Of a DNA stretch of 64,000 nucleotides, positions 18,873 to 28,281 are shown piece by piece. Below the pieces are notes generated by a model. That model worked only from the letters and a program-made list of their open reading frames with translations, was not told the DNA's origin and did no database searches. Every line of letters begins with the position of its first letter. Positions within the stretch are counted from its first letter, which is position 1. This DNA is from Haladaptatus litoreus (GTDB lineage Archaea > Halobacteriota > Halobacteria > Halobacteriales > Haladaptataceae): assembly GCF_900156425.1 (NCBI RefSeq), contig NZ_FTNO01000001.1, positions 124,001-188,000 on the forward strand. Reading direction: 5' to 3'. The position numbers and the translations under genes were made by a program.

Positions 18873-19520
18873 ATGAAATATCTTCGCCTGTCGCTCGACC
18901 CCGGTCAAACGACGGTACATCCCGTGTACGACGTTCTCACAGGGGCCGACTGCATCGAACGAGCGCGCGGTCTTCACGGAAACGTTTCCGGGAACATCGC
19001 CACACTTCTGTTTCACATCCGGGGGGATGTGGAGCGATTCACGACGATTCTAGACGACATCGAACAGGTGCTGGACTACGACGTAACGTCGCTTTCTGAC
19101 GACGAATTTTACTGTTACATCCACAACGAGACGACCGCCGTGGATGGCGCGCTGTTCGCCGCGTTCACGCGCGAAAGTGTCGTGCAAATCTCGCCCGTCG
19201 AGTATCACGACGACGGGCGAGCCACGTTTGCGGTAGTCGGGCCGTCCGTCGAACTCCAAGACGCGATGGCCGACGCACCGTCCGGAATCGACCTGCGCGT
19301 CGAACGAATCGGTGACGGTGCGCCGGAGCGCGCCGTCACCGCAGGACTGAGCGAGCGTCAGCGAGAGGCCGCGGAAATCGCTGTCGAACTGGGATACTAC
19401 GACGTGCCGAGACGGGCGAGCCACGAGGACGTTGCAGACGCACTGGAGTGCGCGCCCAGTACCGCCGCGGAACACCTTCGAAAGGCGGAATACAAGGTTT
19501 TTAGCTCCTCTTTCCCGTGA
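18873..19520 (+). CDS. Bat-type HTH_10 transcription regulator, single-sensor form
   Basis: 215-aa DNA-binding protein without PAS or GAF domains. Residues 1-145 form the Bat-associated N-terminal domain (MKYLRLSLDPGQTTVHPVYD and DRR-like beta strands), and the C-terminal HTH_10 reads LSERQREAAEIAVELGYYDV, then the recognition part APSTAAEHLRKAEYKV. It is paralogous to the gene at 29544-30203 with the same length and layout. It diverges from the broken oxidoreductase by 86 bp, so that gene may have been its target. It lies between pcc1 and pfdB. Confidence 0.85.
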   Translation: MKYLRLSLDPGQTTVHPVYDVLTGADCIERARGLHGNVSGNIATLLFHIRGDVERFTTILDDIEQVLDYDVTSLSDDEFYCYIHNETTAVDGALFAAFTRESVVQISPVEYHDDGRATFAVVGPSVELQDAMADAPSGIDLRVERIGDGAPERAVTAGLSERQREAAEIAVELGYYDVPRRASHEDVADALECAPSTAAEHLRKAEYKVFSSSFP

Positions 19521-19598
19521 AACGCCATCAGGATTTTGAGTCCTCTCTCACGAGTCGCAAAGAGTGGCTTTTTCCGTCCCGACCACGACGTTCTCACT

Positions 19599-19991
19599 AT
19601 GCAGGGTAATCTTCCACCAGAAGCACAGGAGAAGCTCGAACAACTGCAAGACCTTCAGGACACGGCACAGCAGGTCGCCGTCCAGAAGAATCAGGCCGAA
19701 ACAGAGCTGACCGAAGCGCAAAACGCGCTCGACGAACTGGACGACATCGACGAGGACGCGACGATGTTCCGCGAAGTCGGCGAACTGTTCGTCAAGACCG
19801 ACTACGACGACGCACAGGAAAACCTCGACGACAAGGTTGACACGCTCGAAATCCGCGTCGAGACGCTCGAAAAACAGGAGAGTCGAGTGCAGGAGCAGTT
19901 CGAATCGCTCCAGAGCGAACTGCAGAACATGCTCGGCGGCGCAGGAGGCCCGTCCGGCCCGACCGGTCCCGGCGGCGCTGGCGGCGCGTAA
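19599..19991 (+). CDS. pfdB: Prefoldin beta subunit
   Basis: 130-aa beta subunit of the archaeal prefoldin holdase, which passes unfolded proteins to the thermosome. Two long coiled-coil helices (about residues 6-45 and 80-115) flank the turn [20 protein letters not shown], the family's most conserved segment. A Gly/Pro-rich tail ([14 protein letters not shown]) ends it. ATG at 19599 ([16 protein letters not shown]) matches homologues. DUF3194 starts 3 bases after the stop codon. Confidence 0.95.
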   Translation: MQGNLPPEAQEKLEQLQDLQDTAQQVAVQKNQAETELTEAQNALDELDDIDEDATMFREVGELFVKTDYDDAQENLDDKVDTLEIRVETLEKQESRVQEQFESLQSELQNMLGGAGGPSGPTGPGGAGGA

Positions 19992-19994
19992 GCG

Positions 19995-20240
19995 ATGGTT
20001 AGCGACGAAGAAGTCGTTCAGACTGCCGCAGCGGCGGCAGAAGACGTGATTTTCTCGCGTATCAAACAGTCCCAAGTGAAGGATTTCGACGTGACGGTCA
20101 CGTTCGAGGAGGGCGTCCTCGACGTAGACGTGTACGTCAACGCTCCGAACTCGGAACGGGACGAAGAGAAAATCGCGAACGATGCGGCGCTGGCGGCCCG
20201 AGCGGCGGTGGACGAGTTGTTCGCCGAGGAATCGGCGTAA
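19995..20240 (+). CDS. DUF3194 family protein
   Basis: 81-aa acidic protein of the archaeal DUF3194 family, typically next to prefoldin beta as it is here (gap 3 bp). An N-terminal helix (VVQTAAAAAEDVIFSRI) leads to a strand pair (DFDVTVTFEEGVLDVDVYV) and a C-terminal helix. No activity is known; a chaperone-related role is only suggested by the neighbourhood. Confidence 0.85.
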   Translation: MVSDEEVVQTAAAAAEDVIFSRIKQSQVKDFDVTVTFEEGVLDVDVYVNAPNSERDEEKIANDAALAARAAVDELFAEESA

Positions 20241-20984
20241 CCGTCGTCCTCGTCTTTTCATCCCGTCCTTGAATTAGCAAGGACAAACACTACGTTCGTT
20301 TAGTTGCTTGAATTTAATCGTGACGCGCCATCAGTCACTGGCCCGCTCGGGGGACGGCCGCCAAACGGCGGAATCGACGCGCTTTCCTCGCGTCGTGAGA
20401 CAGCGTCCCGCTGGCTGACCCGCCCACCCGATACCCATCTGGACGACCGATGGCCGGGCATCTTTCCACGGGCGAACCGGAACGCACTGAGCAGTGAAAC
20501 GCTTTCCCACTGCGGAGAACGCGGGAATCTGTGCATACTCACTGCGTCCCGGAACAGGCCGAACATGGTGGCCCGAAACCCCTCGATGGAGACAGCGGGG
20601 GAGAGTAGGTCTGTGAGCGGGCGTTACATCCGTCCGCTGGTCTGTCACATCTGGGCAAAACGGTTTCCGGGGCGGTCAGGGTTTGGATAGGTCGGGGGAA
20701 ACGGGGGTTTCCGGTGGGTTTCAGGACGGTTTTCAATGTATGCCGTTTTACAGTCGCTGATACCACAGTAGCGAAATTTTGATGGTGTGGGTGGTGGCTC
20801 CGGTTACGCAAGAAAGATTCCAACTGCTGGCTTTTAGGCAACGCCCGAACGCCGTCAGTCGCTCGTAGCAGAGCCACGCTCTCTCTTGCATTCGCCCGTC
20901 TCGGCCAAATCCGCAGGGCGGGCAGGCCGTCGGCCTGCCCGCCCAACCCAAATTTGGGTAATCGATTACCTGTGTCGGGTGTCG
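20241..20984. other. 740-bp gene-free stretch of unknown nature
   Basis: Between DUF3194 and an oxidoreductase I find no believable gene. Open frames on both strands are Arg/Ser/Pro-rich and lack domains. The composition is GC-rich with local stems, for example TTTCCTCGCGTCG near 20390. I looked for RNase P (GAGGAAAGTCC) and SRP (CCGGAAGG) signatures on both strands and found none. The right end holds the palindrome cluster listed separately. Confidence 0.5.
20916..20970. terminator. Cluster of three palindromes, probable terminator of the oxidoreductase gene
   Basis: A 14-bp stem GGGCGGGCAGGCCG / CGGCCTGCCCGCCC around a single T (20916-20944) is followed by the perfect palindromes ACCCAAATTTGGGT (20946-20959) and GGTAATCGATTACC (20957-20970), which share three bases. 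They begin 14 bases beyond the stop of the reverse-strand gene, so a termination role fits. Confidence 0.5.
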
Positions 20985-22379
20985 TTATTCCTCAGCCTTC
21001 AGATTTCCGTGCGCCCGGAACACGCCCTCCGGGTCGTATTTCGCTTTGACTTCGGCGAGTCGTTCTGCGTGGTCGCCGAACGGAATCTCCGAAGAATCCT
21101 CTTCGAGTCCGGGGAAGTTGACGTACTGGCCGCGCGCTTCCGAATGTTCACGCATTTCCGCGATGCTTTCTCGCACCCACTCCACGGCGGCGTCGGTTTC
21201 TCTGGGGTCGTCCCAGTTCGCCTCGAAGTTGAGTCCGTAGGGAACACCCCGATACGGGAACGCGGTTTCGTCGGCATCGACGCGGGCTATTTCGCCGCCG
21301 CCCTGCCACACGTCCACGGTCGAAAGCGGCACCGGACAGCGTTCCGAGCAGGCGACGATGCTGTCGATGACCTCGTCGTTCAACTCGTCCAGATAGAGCG
21401 ATTTCCAGTAGTAGTATCGCCCGTCGGGGTAATCCTCGTCCAGCATCGACTGGAGTTCGACGTATGGTATCGTGCCGCTGAAGTCCGCGACTGGGTCGGC
21501 GAACTCCCGAATCGGGCGCAGTGCCTCTTCACCTACCTCCGGGTCGCCAGCGTGGCACCCGAGGAAGGCGATAGCCGAGTCGCCCCACGACGATTCGGGG
21601 AACTCCTCCAGTTCCGGCACCCACGCGTAGAACGGCAGGAGACTCACCTCGTCCGGCGCGTCCTCAGTGTATTCCCTGAAGAATTTGAGGGCGTCTTCCG
21701 CCTGCTTTCCATCGTACCAGACGAAACACATGGCGACTTCCGGGCCGACCGGATGGCATTCGTATTCGAATGCGGTGACGATGCCGAAGTTGCCGCCGCC
21801 GCCGCGGAGCGCCCAAAAGAGGTCTTCGTGGTCGTCTTCGCTGGCTCTGATGAACTCGCCGTCCGCTGTCACCACGTCGGCCGAAACGAGATTGTCACAG
21901 GACAAGCCGTACTTCCGGCGGACGTGTCCCATGCCGCCACCCAGTGTGAGTCCCGCGATGCCGGTGACGGAGACGACGCCGCCGGGAACTGCCAACCCGA
22001 ACTGCTGTGTCTCGCGGTCTACGTCGCCCCACGTCGCGCCAGCACCGGCCCGGGCGCGGCGAGAATCGGGGTCAACCTGTACCCAGTGCATCGGTTCGAG
22101 GTCGATGACCAGTCCGTCGTCCACGGTGGCCCGTCCTGCGACACCGTGGCCACCGCCCCGCACCGCGATTGGCAAGTCGTGTTCGCGGGCGTAGCGCAGT
22201 GCGGCTTGCACGTCCGCAACGCCCTCGCACTGTGCGACCAGCGCGGGTCGTCGATTTATCATTCCGTTCCACACCCGGCGTGCCTCGTCGTATTTCTCCT
22301 CGTCTTCTGGCGTGATGAGGTCGCCTTTCAGTTCGGATTCGAGCGTCTCGACTGTCGAGTCTACTGTCTCTATCGCCAT
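20985..22379 (-). CDS. FAD-binding oxidoreductase, berberine-bridge-enzyme type
   Basis: 464-aa PCMH-type flavoprotein. The FAD-binding domain (about residues 30-215) carries RGGGHGVAG, whose His aligns with the histidine that binds FAD at C8-alpha, and YGLSCDNLVSADVV, whose Cys aligns with the 6-S-cysteinyl link. A bicovalent flavin is therefore predicted. The C-terminal BBE motif YVNFPGL is present (YxNY-like), followed by KAKYDPEGVFRAHGN. Enzymes of this type oxidise sugars or alcohols with O2; the substrate is not evident. ATG at 22379. No Tat or Sec signal, so it is cytoplasmic. Confidence 0.88.
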   Translation of the reverse strand: MAIETVDSTVETLESELKGDLITPEDEEKYDEARRVWNGMINRRPALVAQCEGVADVQAALRYAREHDLPIAVRGGGHGVAGRATVDDGLVIDLEPMHWVQVDPDSRRARAGAGATWGDVDRETQQFGLAVPGGVVSVTGIAGLTLGGGMGHVRRKYGLSCDNLVSADVVTADGEFIRASEDDHEDLFWALRGGGGNFGIVTAFEYECHPVGPEVAMCFVWYDGKQAEDALKFFREYTEDAPDEVSLLPFYAWVPELEEFPESSWGDSAIAFLGCHAGDPEVGEEALRPIREFADPVADFSGTIPYVELQSMLDEDYPDGRYYYWKSLYLDELNDEVIDSIVACSERCPVPLSTVDVWQGGGEIARVDADETAFPYRGVPYGLNFEANWDDPRETDAAVEWVRESIAEMREHSEARGQYVNFPGLEEDSSEIPFGDHAERLAEVKAKYDPEGVFRAHGNLKAEE

Positions 22380-22445
22380 ATTCCCCACCAAAAGAACGTT
22401 GGTCGTGTGAGTCGATAAACAGGTTTGTAAAATCGGCGGACAGGT

Positions 22446-24296
22446 TTAGGCGAGGAAAAAGATGAGAACGCTGATGGCCATCACGGCGAGGATAACCGCC
22501 CCTGCCAACGCGCCGCCCATTGCGATAACCGCGTTCGCGTGACTCGCAAGCGTTTCGGTGCGGTCGTTGCCGAAGACGGTGACTTCCGCGTATTCGCTCG
22601 CCATGCCGCCTTCGACTGGTTCGAGGTCGGCTGTCGCCTCCTCGACCAGTCGATTCACGAGCGAGATGAGTTCGTCGTGGTCGATGGCCCCGCCGACCTG
22701 ATTCGAGGATTCGACCATGTTCACGATGTGTGTGTCGGTGGTCATCACCTCGACTTCGTCGGCATCGACCGCCGAGACGATTCTGTCCCGCAGTCCGGGT
22801 TCCATGTTGTTTCCGTCCACGAGGATGTACGCAGTGCGCTGGCCTTCGACTTCGAATACGGACACCCGGATACCGAGGGGGCCGATTCCCTCCGTGGGCG
22901 TCCACTCCGTTTCGTCCCACGCGACGCCGAGTTTCGGTGTGCCGCGCTTCGCGCTTTCGAGGTCTGCCGAGACTGCCTTCGCCGCCTGAATCATTTGGAA
23001 CGAGCGTTCGCTCCCGGGATAGACGTGACCGAGGTCTTCGCCTTGGAGTCCGTTGTTGCAGTTGTGCGCGTCCACGAGCATCACGTCGTCCAGTCCGTTC
23101 GACCGGGCTTCCGCGGCGGCGGCGAGGCCGACCGAGTATTCTACGTCGTCGGCAAATTCGGGGGAGTACGTCGCGGCGAGCAGTGCATCGTTGCCGAAGC
23201 CCTGTCCGACGATTTTCGCGTCCCCGTTTTGCGCTCGAACGCTTTGTGTCGCAGTGTCACTGTATTCGATTCGCTGGAAGGCGGTCTCCGCGGTTTTGAG
23301 AATCGTGTCCACTTCACGCTCGGTGACGAGATTGAAATCGTGCCCGGCGGTTGCGTGGGGCGGAAATGCGAGCCCGTCGGCCTGACTGGCCACACGCCGC
23401 GGGAGGTTGCCGCCGCCGATTTCACCCATCGGGCCGGGATGAATCATCGGCAGGACAAACCGGGCTTTCTCGCCCTCATCGGTTCGAAACGAGAGGACGG
23501 TGACGGGAACGACCGCCTTCTGTCCCATCTTTTCGAAAAAGTCCTCCAACTCGCGGGTGCCTTCTGCGATGTGGCCGATGAATCCCCGGACGAAATCGAG
23601 GACGCTGACGCCGAGACTGCGCCGCCACGGGCGGTCGATGACGACGAGGAAAACGTACACGCCGAGCGCGTACACGCCGCAGACGAGGGCGAGCAGGATA
23701 AAATCGCGCGGTGCGATGACGCCCAATTCCGGTGGTGCATGGCTCCCTCGCGCGAGGACGTTCTGCACGAGCGGGCCGCCGACTTCGAGGACGCGAATCG
23801 TCTCGCTGTAGATGAAAAACAGGAGTGCAGCGGTTCCGGTTTGAATACCCGCGGAGACGGACGAGACGAGAAACGAGGTGCGCGAAACTGCCATCACGAC
23901 GAACAGCCGCAGAGCGAAGATGGCGGCGAGGCTGACGAGAAGCACGTCGAAGACGAACTGCTGGCCGATTCCCGTGAACGCGGCGAAGATTCCGGCAATC
24001 GTCATCACTATGACGACGAGAACTTCACACGTTAGCGCGAGCAGCGACGAGCGATTGTAGGTCAACTGGCCGCCGAGAAGACGGTCAACCGGCGTCGTCA
24101 AAACGCTCGCCACGACCGTCGGAATTCCGATGAAAAATACACCCTCCCACGCGTCTTGGAGGATGTACTGGGAGTCGAACGCCCCGATACCCGCGAGGGC
24201 CGCGATAAGCAGAGCGAACGTGACGCTCGCGTACCACTGCGGCGCGCGGAAGATGTAGCGGGACAGGCTCGCCAGGTCGCTCTGGGTCGCTGTCAT
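22446..24296 (-). CDS. DUF2070 family membrane protein
   Basis: 616-aa archaeal DUF2070 protein. About six to seven transmembrane helices occupy residues 20-235, then a large soluble domain with the family's MIHPGPMGEIGGGNLPRRV and DAHNCNNGLQGEDL motifs (His, Asp and Asn residues suggesting a catalytic or metal site), and a last TM helix (AVIAMGGALAGAVILAVMAI). Widely conserved in archaea but not characterised. It lies in the same direction as guaAa, 36 bp downstream of it. Confidence 0.9.
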   Translation of the reverse strand: MTATQSDLASLSRYIFRAPQWYASVTFALLIAALAGIGAFDSQYILQDAWEGVFFIGIPTVVASVLTTPVDRLLGGQLTYNRSSLLALTCEVLVVIVMTIAGIFAAFTGIGQQFVFDVLLVSLAAIFALRLFVVMAVSRTSFLVSSVSAGIQTGTAALLFFIYSETIRVLEVGGPLVQNVLARGSHAPPELGVIAPRDFILLALVCGVYALGVYVFLVVIDRPWRRSLGVSVLDFVRGFIGHIAEGTRELEDFFEKMGQKAVVPVTVLSFRTDEGEKARFVLPMIHPGPMGEIGGGNLPRRVASQADGLAFPPHATAGHDFNLVTEREVDTILKTAETAFQRIEYSDTATQSVRAQNGDAKIVGQGFGNDALLAATYSPEFADDVEYSVGLAAAAEARSNGLDDVMLVDAHNCNNGLQGEDLGHVYPGSERSFQMIQAAKAVSADLESAKRGTPKLGVAWDETEWTPTEGIGPLGIRVSVFEVEGQRTAYILVDGNNMEPGLRDRIVSAVDADEVEVMTTDTHIVNMVESSNQVGGAIDHDELISLVNRLVEEATADLEPVEGGMASEYAEVTVFGNDRTETLASHANAVIAMGGALAGAVILAVMAISVLIFFLA

Positions 24297-24332
24297 TGGC
24301 AGAAAAGCTACGCCGCGGAGAGTTAAAAGATA

Positions 24333-24881
24333 CTACTCGCAGATTTCTCGGAAGTTTTCGAACACTTCCTCGCCCTCCGCGGTGTGGGCGACTTCCGGAT
24401 GCCACTGGACGCCGTACAGGTCGCGGTCGGTGTCACTCATGGCTTCGATGCCACAGACGTCGCTCGTCCCGGTTCGCTCGAATCCGGACGGTACTTGCTT
24501 CACTTCGTCGGCGTGGCTCGCCCAGACGCGCGTTTCGGGTGCCAGCGAACCGATAAGCGGGTCACCCTCTTCCGTCACTTCGACGGTCACGTCCGCGTAG
24601 CCGCCGTACTCGCCGCCGCCAACTTTGCCGTCGAGAACGTGTGCCATCACCTGCATGCCGAGGCAGATACCGAGAACTGGAACGTCGAGTTCGAGGTACT
24701 CCGCACAGTTGCCGATGTCGTCCATCGACGGGCCGCCCGAGAGCACGAGGCCGTCGGCGTCGATTTCTTCGGGCGGCGTGTCGTTGTCGATGAGTTCGGT
24801 TTCGATGCCCATGTCTCGAAGTGCGCGGTGTTCGAGGTGGGTGAACTGGCCGTGGTTGTCCACGACGAATATTTTCGTCAT
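24333..24881 (-). CDS. guaAa: GMP synthase glutamine amidotransferase subunit A
   Basis: 182-aa class I glutaminase that releases ammonia for the separate GMP synthase subunit B, as in most archaea. Nucleophile Cys in VLGICLGMQVMAH (about residue 77) and the His-Glu pair in YGVQWHPEVAHT complete the triad. ATG at 24881 gives MTKIFVVDNHGQFTH, the family start. Subunit B is not in the window. DUF2070 follows in the same direction. Confidence 0.95.
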   Translation of the reverse strand: MTKIFVVDNHGQFTHLEHRALRDMGIETELIDNDTPPEEIDADGLVLSGGPSMDDIGNCAEYLELDVPVLGICLGMQVMAHVLDGKVGGGEYGGYADVTVEVTEEGDPLIGSLAPETRVWASHADEVKQVPSGFERTGTSDVCGIEAMSDTDRDLYGVQWHPEVAHTAEGEEVFENFREICE

Positions 24882-24971
24882 TGGCGGGCGATATGGAGGG
24901 CACGAATAAAAGCACCTCGTCACCGCCGCGTTTTTGCCACGGAGTGATTACGCTACCAATCTCCCGAGTCA

Positions 24972-26153
24972 CTATCGCTTCGCTATCGCTCCGCCCACGA
25001 GCAGAATAGCCGCGAGCGCCACGACGCCCAGTCCGTAGGTACCGAACGGCGAATCAGACCCCGGTAGAGCGTTCGATTCTTCTGATTGCTGGTTCTCTGT
25101 CCCCTCACTCGACGAGCCTTTATTGGGCGATGAATCGTTTTCGCCGTCGTGAGCGGAATCCACCACCTGTACCGTCGCAGTCGCGCTGTCGGTGGCGTTT
25201 TCGCTATCCACGGCCGTCACGTTCGCTGTCTGTTTTCCAGCACTCTCGTAGGTGTGCGTCGCGGTCGGTTTCGTGGTCGTTTCGTCAACTTCTCCATCGC
25301 CGTCGAAATCCCAGCGATATTCGGAAATGTCCCCGTCGGGGTCGCTCGATTCGCTCGCGTCGAAAGTCACTTGCTGGCCCGTTTCCACCGAATCGCTCGC
25401 CGTGAGGGTCGCCGCTGGCGGTGACCCGCATCCGCCGGGACGAATGGTCACGGACTGGCCCATGTCGAGTTGCGTTTCGTTCGGGTCGCTCGCGCTCCCC
25501 GACAGGAACGCCCACGAGGTGACCGGTTCGGATTCGAACCTCGAATCGTAGAGCGTTGCTCCCTCGTTCCACGACGGGGAGACGGTTAGTCCGTACTCGC
25601 CGGACAGTCCGCGGAAGACGGCCCCGTCAACGCGCGACCCCGTCCACGTCCAGTCGATTTGATTTCGTGACCACTGGTCGTCACGGCCATCGTAGGTGTC
25701 GTCCATCAGTATCCACGCTCCTGATTCGGGCAGGCTGTCGAAACTGAACGACACTGCGCTCATCGGGAGTTTGTCGCCGGTTCGTTCCTTTCGCAGTTGG
25801 TCGTGAAGCACGACGAGGCTGACCACGCCGTTCGGAGCCTCGTACAAGAACATCGTACTTCCGTTCTCTCGGGTGACATTCCCCGGTGCGAACGAACTGT
25901 ACGACCAGTCGCTCGGTTCGGTGTAGGGATTTCGATAATCGTAGAACGAAACCACGTTTTCGTCGCCCTGAATTGGATTCACTGCGACACAGGTGTCGCC
26001 TTGTTGAACGGAATAGGTGTCGTGTTCCGACGCAGGCGTGTCTGGAAGTGTGTCACCGGGCAGTCCTGGCGGCGGGAGTGCGGTGGCGATACCGAACGTG
26101 GAAACGACGAGTGTAACGAGGAGGAGGGCGGTCAGTGCAGTACGATTACTCAT
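24972..26153 (-). CDS. Secreted PKD-domain protein with C-terminal anchor
   Basis: 393-aa exported protein. Sec signal peptide (LTALLLVTLVVSTFGIATA, residues 6-24), an unclassified extracellular domain to about residue 250, a PKD domain (about 255-340; SDPDGDISEYRWDFDGDGEV, HTYESAGKQTANVTAVD), then a Ser/Glu/Asn-rich linker and a terminal hydrophobic helix (YGLGVVALAAILLVGGAIAKR). It should be displayed at the cell surface. Binding partner unknown; PKD domains usually mediate protein or carbohydrate contacts. Confidence 0.8.
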   Translation of the reverse strand: MSNRTALTALLLVTLVVSTFGIATALPPPGLPGDTLPDTPASEHDTYSVQQGDTCVAVNPIQGDENVVSFYDYRNPYTEPSDWSYSSFAPGNVTRENGSTMFLYEAPNGVVSLVVLHDQLRKERTGDKLPMSAVSFSFDSLPESGAWILMDDTYDGRDDQWSRNQIDWTWTGSRVDGAVFRGLSGEYGLTVSPSWNEGATLYDSRFESEPVTSWAFLSGSASDPNETQLDMGQSVTIRPGGCGSPPAATLTASDSVETGQQVTFDASESSDPDGDISEYRWDFDGDGEVDETTTKPTATHTYESAGKQTANVTAVDSENATDSATATVQVVDSAHDGENDSSPNKGSSSEGTENQQSEESNALPGSDSPFGTYGLGVVALAAILLVGGAIAKR

Positions 26154-26213
26154 CGTTCTGCAAGCGTTCGCTTGAACCTTTGTTATGGCCCGCCTGTGAT
26201 TTTCGCTCTCCTT

Positions 26214-26579
26214 TCAGGCACCGCTTTCTTCGAGCGCGCGCCCCGATTCACGAAAGTACACGACCCACGCGATAATCGGGAGCATGATGGTAACCCACGC
26301 GAGACGGACGCGAAAGTCGAGGCTCACGCTTGACAATAGGTCTACCACCTGTAGTCCACCGTAGATGAGCAGTACTGCCCCGACAGCGAAGGACATATGC
26401 TGATTTTGGGTCGTCTCACGCCCCAGAATAAGGTAGACGAGCGGAACGCTGATGACGAGAAGGGGTACCGCGAAGAAAACCTGCGTGAACGGGTCTGGCG
26501 GCGAGAACGTCGCACCGGCGACGAACGCCAGAACTGCTCCATATTTGAGCGCCGAAACGGCGCGTTCTACGGAAACCAT
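26214..26579 (-). CDS. Hypothetical four-helix membrane protein
   Basis: 121-aa protein with four hydrophobic segments (about residues 12-30, 35-55, 62-82 and 92-112; for example VLAFVAGATF, VPLLVISVPLVYLILG, IMLPIIAWVVYF). Start ATG at 26579 is preferred over 26588, which adds MAG only. I do not recognise the family. No clear partner among its neighbours. Confidence 0.65.
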   Translation of the reverse strand: MVSVERAVSALKYGAVLAFVAGATFSPPDPFTQVFFAVPLLVISVPLVYLILGRETTQNQHMSFAVGAVLLIYGGLQVVDLLSSVSLDFRVRLAWVTIMLPIIAWVVYFRESGRALEESGA

Positions 26580-26622
26580 ACCTGCCAATCCCGCTCGGAA
26601 AATATTATTTTTCCGAAAATAA

Positions 26623-27495
26623 TTAGCGTTCTGCGAGCAGTTCGGGCAAATCGTTAATCGAGTCGATGACCGCCTCTGAACCGTTTTCTTCGTATTTTCG
26701 CTTCCCTTCCTCCCCGGTCAAACCCCCGGTCAAAACACCGATTCCGAAATACTCCCGCGACGAATCGGCGTCCGCCGCATTCGTCGCGGTTCGAACGTCG
26801 TCCAGCGTGTCGCCGACGAAGACGACTCGCTCCGCGTCGAATCGCTCCGCGAGCGTCAGCAGGGCGTGCGGATGCGGTTTGCCCTCTTTCCAGTCGTCCA
26901 TCGTAAATCGGTGGTCGTCCGCCACGTCGAGTTCGGCGCGGGAGAGCGCGATGTCGGCCTCTGCGGACGGTCTGCCGGTTACGATTCCCACCGGGTAGTT
27001 TTCCGTGAGGTTCGCAATCGTTTCCGGTTCGACCAGCACGGGTTCGTCGTTGATGTAGCCTCGCGTGTCGAGGGTCGGTTCCGCGCCTTCGAGTTCGGCG
27101 TACAGTTCCGCCCCGAGGTAGAGTTGCTGAAACACCGCGTGCAGTTCTTCTCGGTTCCACTGGTCGAAAACACGCTTTCTCTCGTCTTCCGGCAGAGCGT
27201 CGGCAACGACTCGCTCCGCGCCGTCGAGTCCGCCGCCTGTCTCCGCGATTCGGTCGGTGAACTCTCCGATCGTCTGGTCGAGTCCCTCGCGTTCAGCGAG
27301 GACGTACAGCGCCACCGCGTAGGTGAGTTCCCAGTCGTTGTTGAATCCACCGGCGTCCTTGAACGCCTGTATGTCGGGTTTCGGGATTGTGTCGTCGTAA
27401 ACGCGCGAGACGGATTCGATAATCGCTCTCCGGTAGGAATCCGCCACGTCCACCAGTACCCCGTCGATGTCAAGCACGACAGCGTCCGCATTCAT
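26623..27495 (-). CDS. HAD-superfamily hydrolase, TIGR01548-like
   Basis: 290-aa HAD phosphatase-like protein. Motif [13 protein letters not shown] carries the nucleophile Asp (and Asp+2); motif II is in VGIVTGRPS; motif III/IV read GKPHPHALL and [14 protein letters not shown]. This matches the haloarchaeal TIGR01548 subfamily, whose substrate is unknown. ATG at 27495 ([11 protein letters not shown]). A long upstream open frame is antisense to the methyltransferase gene and not real. Confidence 0.88.
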   Translation of the reverse strand: MNADAVVLDIDGVLVDVADSYRRAIIESVSRVYDDTIPKPDIQAFKDAGGFNNDWELTYAVALYVLAEREGLDQTIGEFTDRIAETGGGLDGAERVVADALPEDERKRVFDQWNREELHAVFQQLYLGAELYAELEGAEPTLDTRGYINDEPVLVEPETIANLTENYPVGIVTGRPSAEADIALSRAELDVADDHRFTMDDWKEGKPHPHALLTLAERFDAERVVFVGDTLDDVRTATNAADADSSREYFGIGVLTGGLTGEEGKRKYEENGSEAVIDSINDLPELLAER

Positions 27496-27567
27496 GTTCT
27501 CGGCTGGGGGTTCCGAAAGTATGGGTCTACCGAATCGACTATGCTCATCGCGCGTGATGGTTAGTCC

Positions 27568-28179
27568 ATGCAGTACGACGAACTCCAGCAACTCTACGGC
27601 CACGACGAATATTACTGGGGCACGGAGCCGAACGGGTTGGCAGAGACGGTACTGGAGTTCGCACCGGAACGGACTGCCCCCGCCGCAGTTGACATCGGTG
27701 CTGGAGAGGGCCGAGATGCGGTCTACCTCGCCAAACACGGCTACGGCGTCCTCGCGGTCGATCCGATTCACAATGGGCTGGAAAAAGCCGAGCGACTCGC
27801 GGAAAAACACGATGTCGTCATCCAAACGCGAGAAGCGGACGTAAACGACCTCGACTTCCCGGCGATGGACGTGGTGTACTCTTGCGGCGTGCTCCAGTAT
27901 CTCCGCCCTGAGAACCGAACCGAGCAGTTCGAACAGTTCAAAACCTCCACGACAGACGGCGGGATTCACGTCCTCTTTGCGTTCGTGAACCACCCCGACG
28001 TTCCCACCGCGCCCGACTGGGGCGACAACGAGCATTTCTACGAACCGGGCGAACTCCGAGAGTACTACGACGATTGGGAGGTCGTAGAGGAAGACGAGTT
28101 CGTCTTCGACGACGATTCCGGCGGCGAACCGCACCAGCACGCGGCGGAAACGCTGGTCGCCCGGAAGCCGGAAGCGTAG
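27568..28179 (+). CDS. Class I SAM-dependent methyltransferase
   Basis: 203-aa methyltransferase, TehB/thiopurine-like in layout. Motif I is [21 protein letters not shown] (about residues 39-59), followed by [15 protein letters not shown] and [11 protein letters not shown]. Substrate unknown. It diverges from the HAD hydrolase by 72 bp, which may mark a shared promoter region. Confidence 0.82.
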   Translation: MQYDELQQLYGHDEYYWGTEPNGLAETVLEFAPERTAPAAVDIGAGEGRDAVYLAKHGYGVLAVDPIHNGLEKAERLAEKHDVVIQTREADVNDLDFPAMDVVYSCGVLQYLRPENRTEQFEQFKTSTTDGGIHVLFAFVNHPDVPTAPDWGDNEHFYEPGELREYYDDWEVVEEDEFVFDDDSGGEPHQHAAETLVARKPEA

Positions 28180-28281
28180 ATTCCCACCTGCTTCTCGACG
28201 CAGTTCATATCGGAACAATAGTCAAACAATCTGTCCAATATTGTGGTATTAACTGAATAGCGGCCCTCTGTTCGAGTGCAG

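Noticed and set aside
20290-20750. RNase P or SRP RNA gene
   Set aside because: Searched by eye on both strands for GAGGAAAGTCC, ACAGAAA and CCGGAAGG core motifs; none present in correct form. A covariance search could still overturn this.
20886-22418. 510-codon forward frame opposite the flavin oxidase
   Set aside because: Mirror of the real reverse-strand gene with its full motif set; begins inside the hairpin region.
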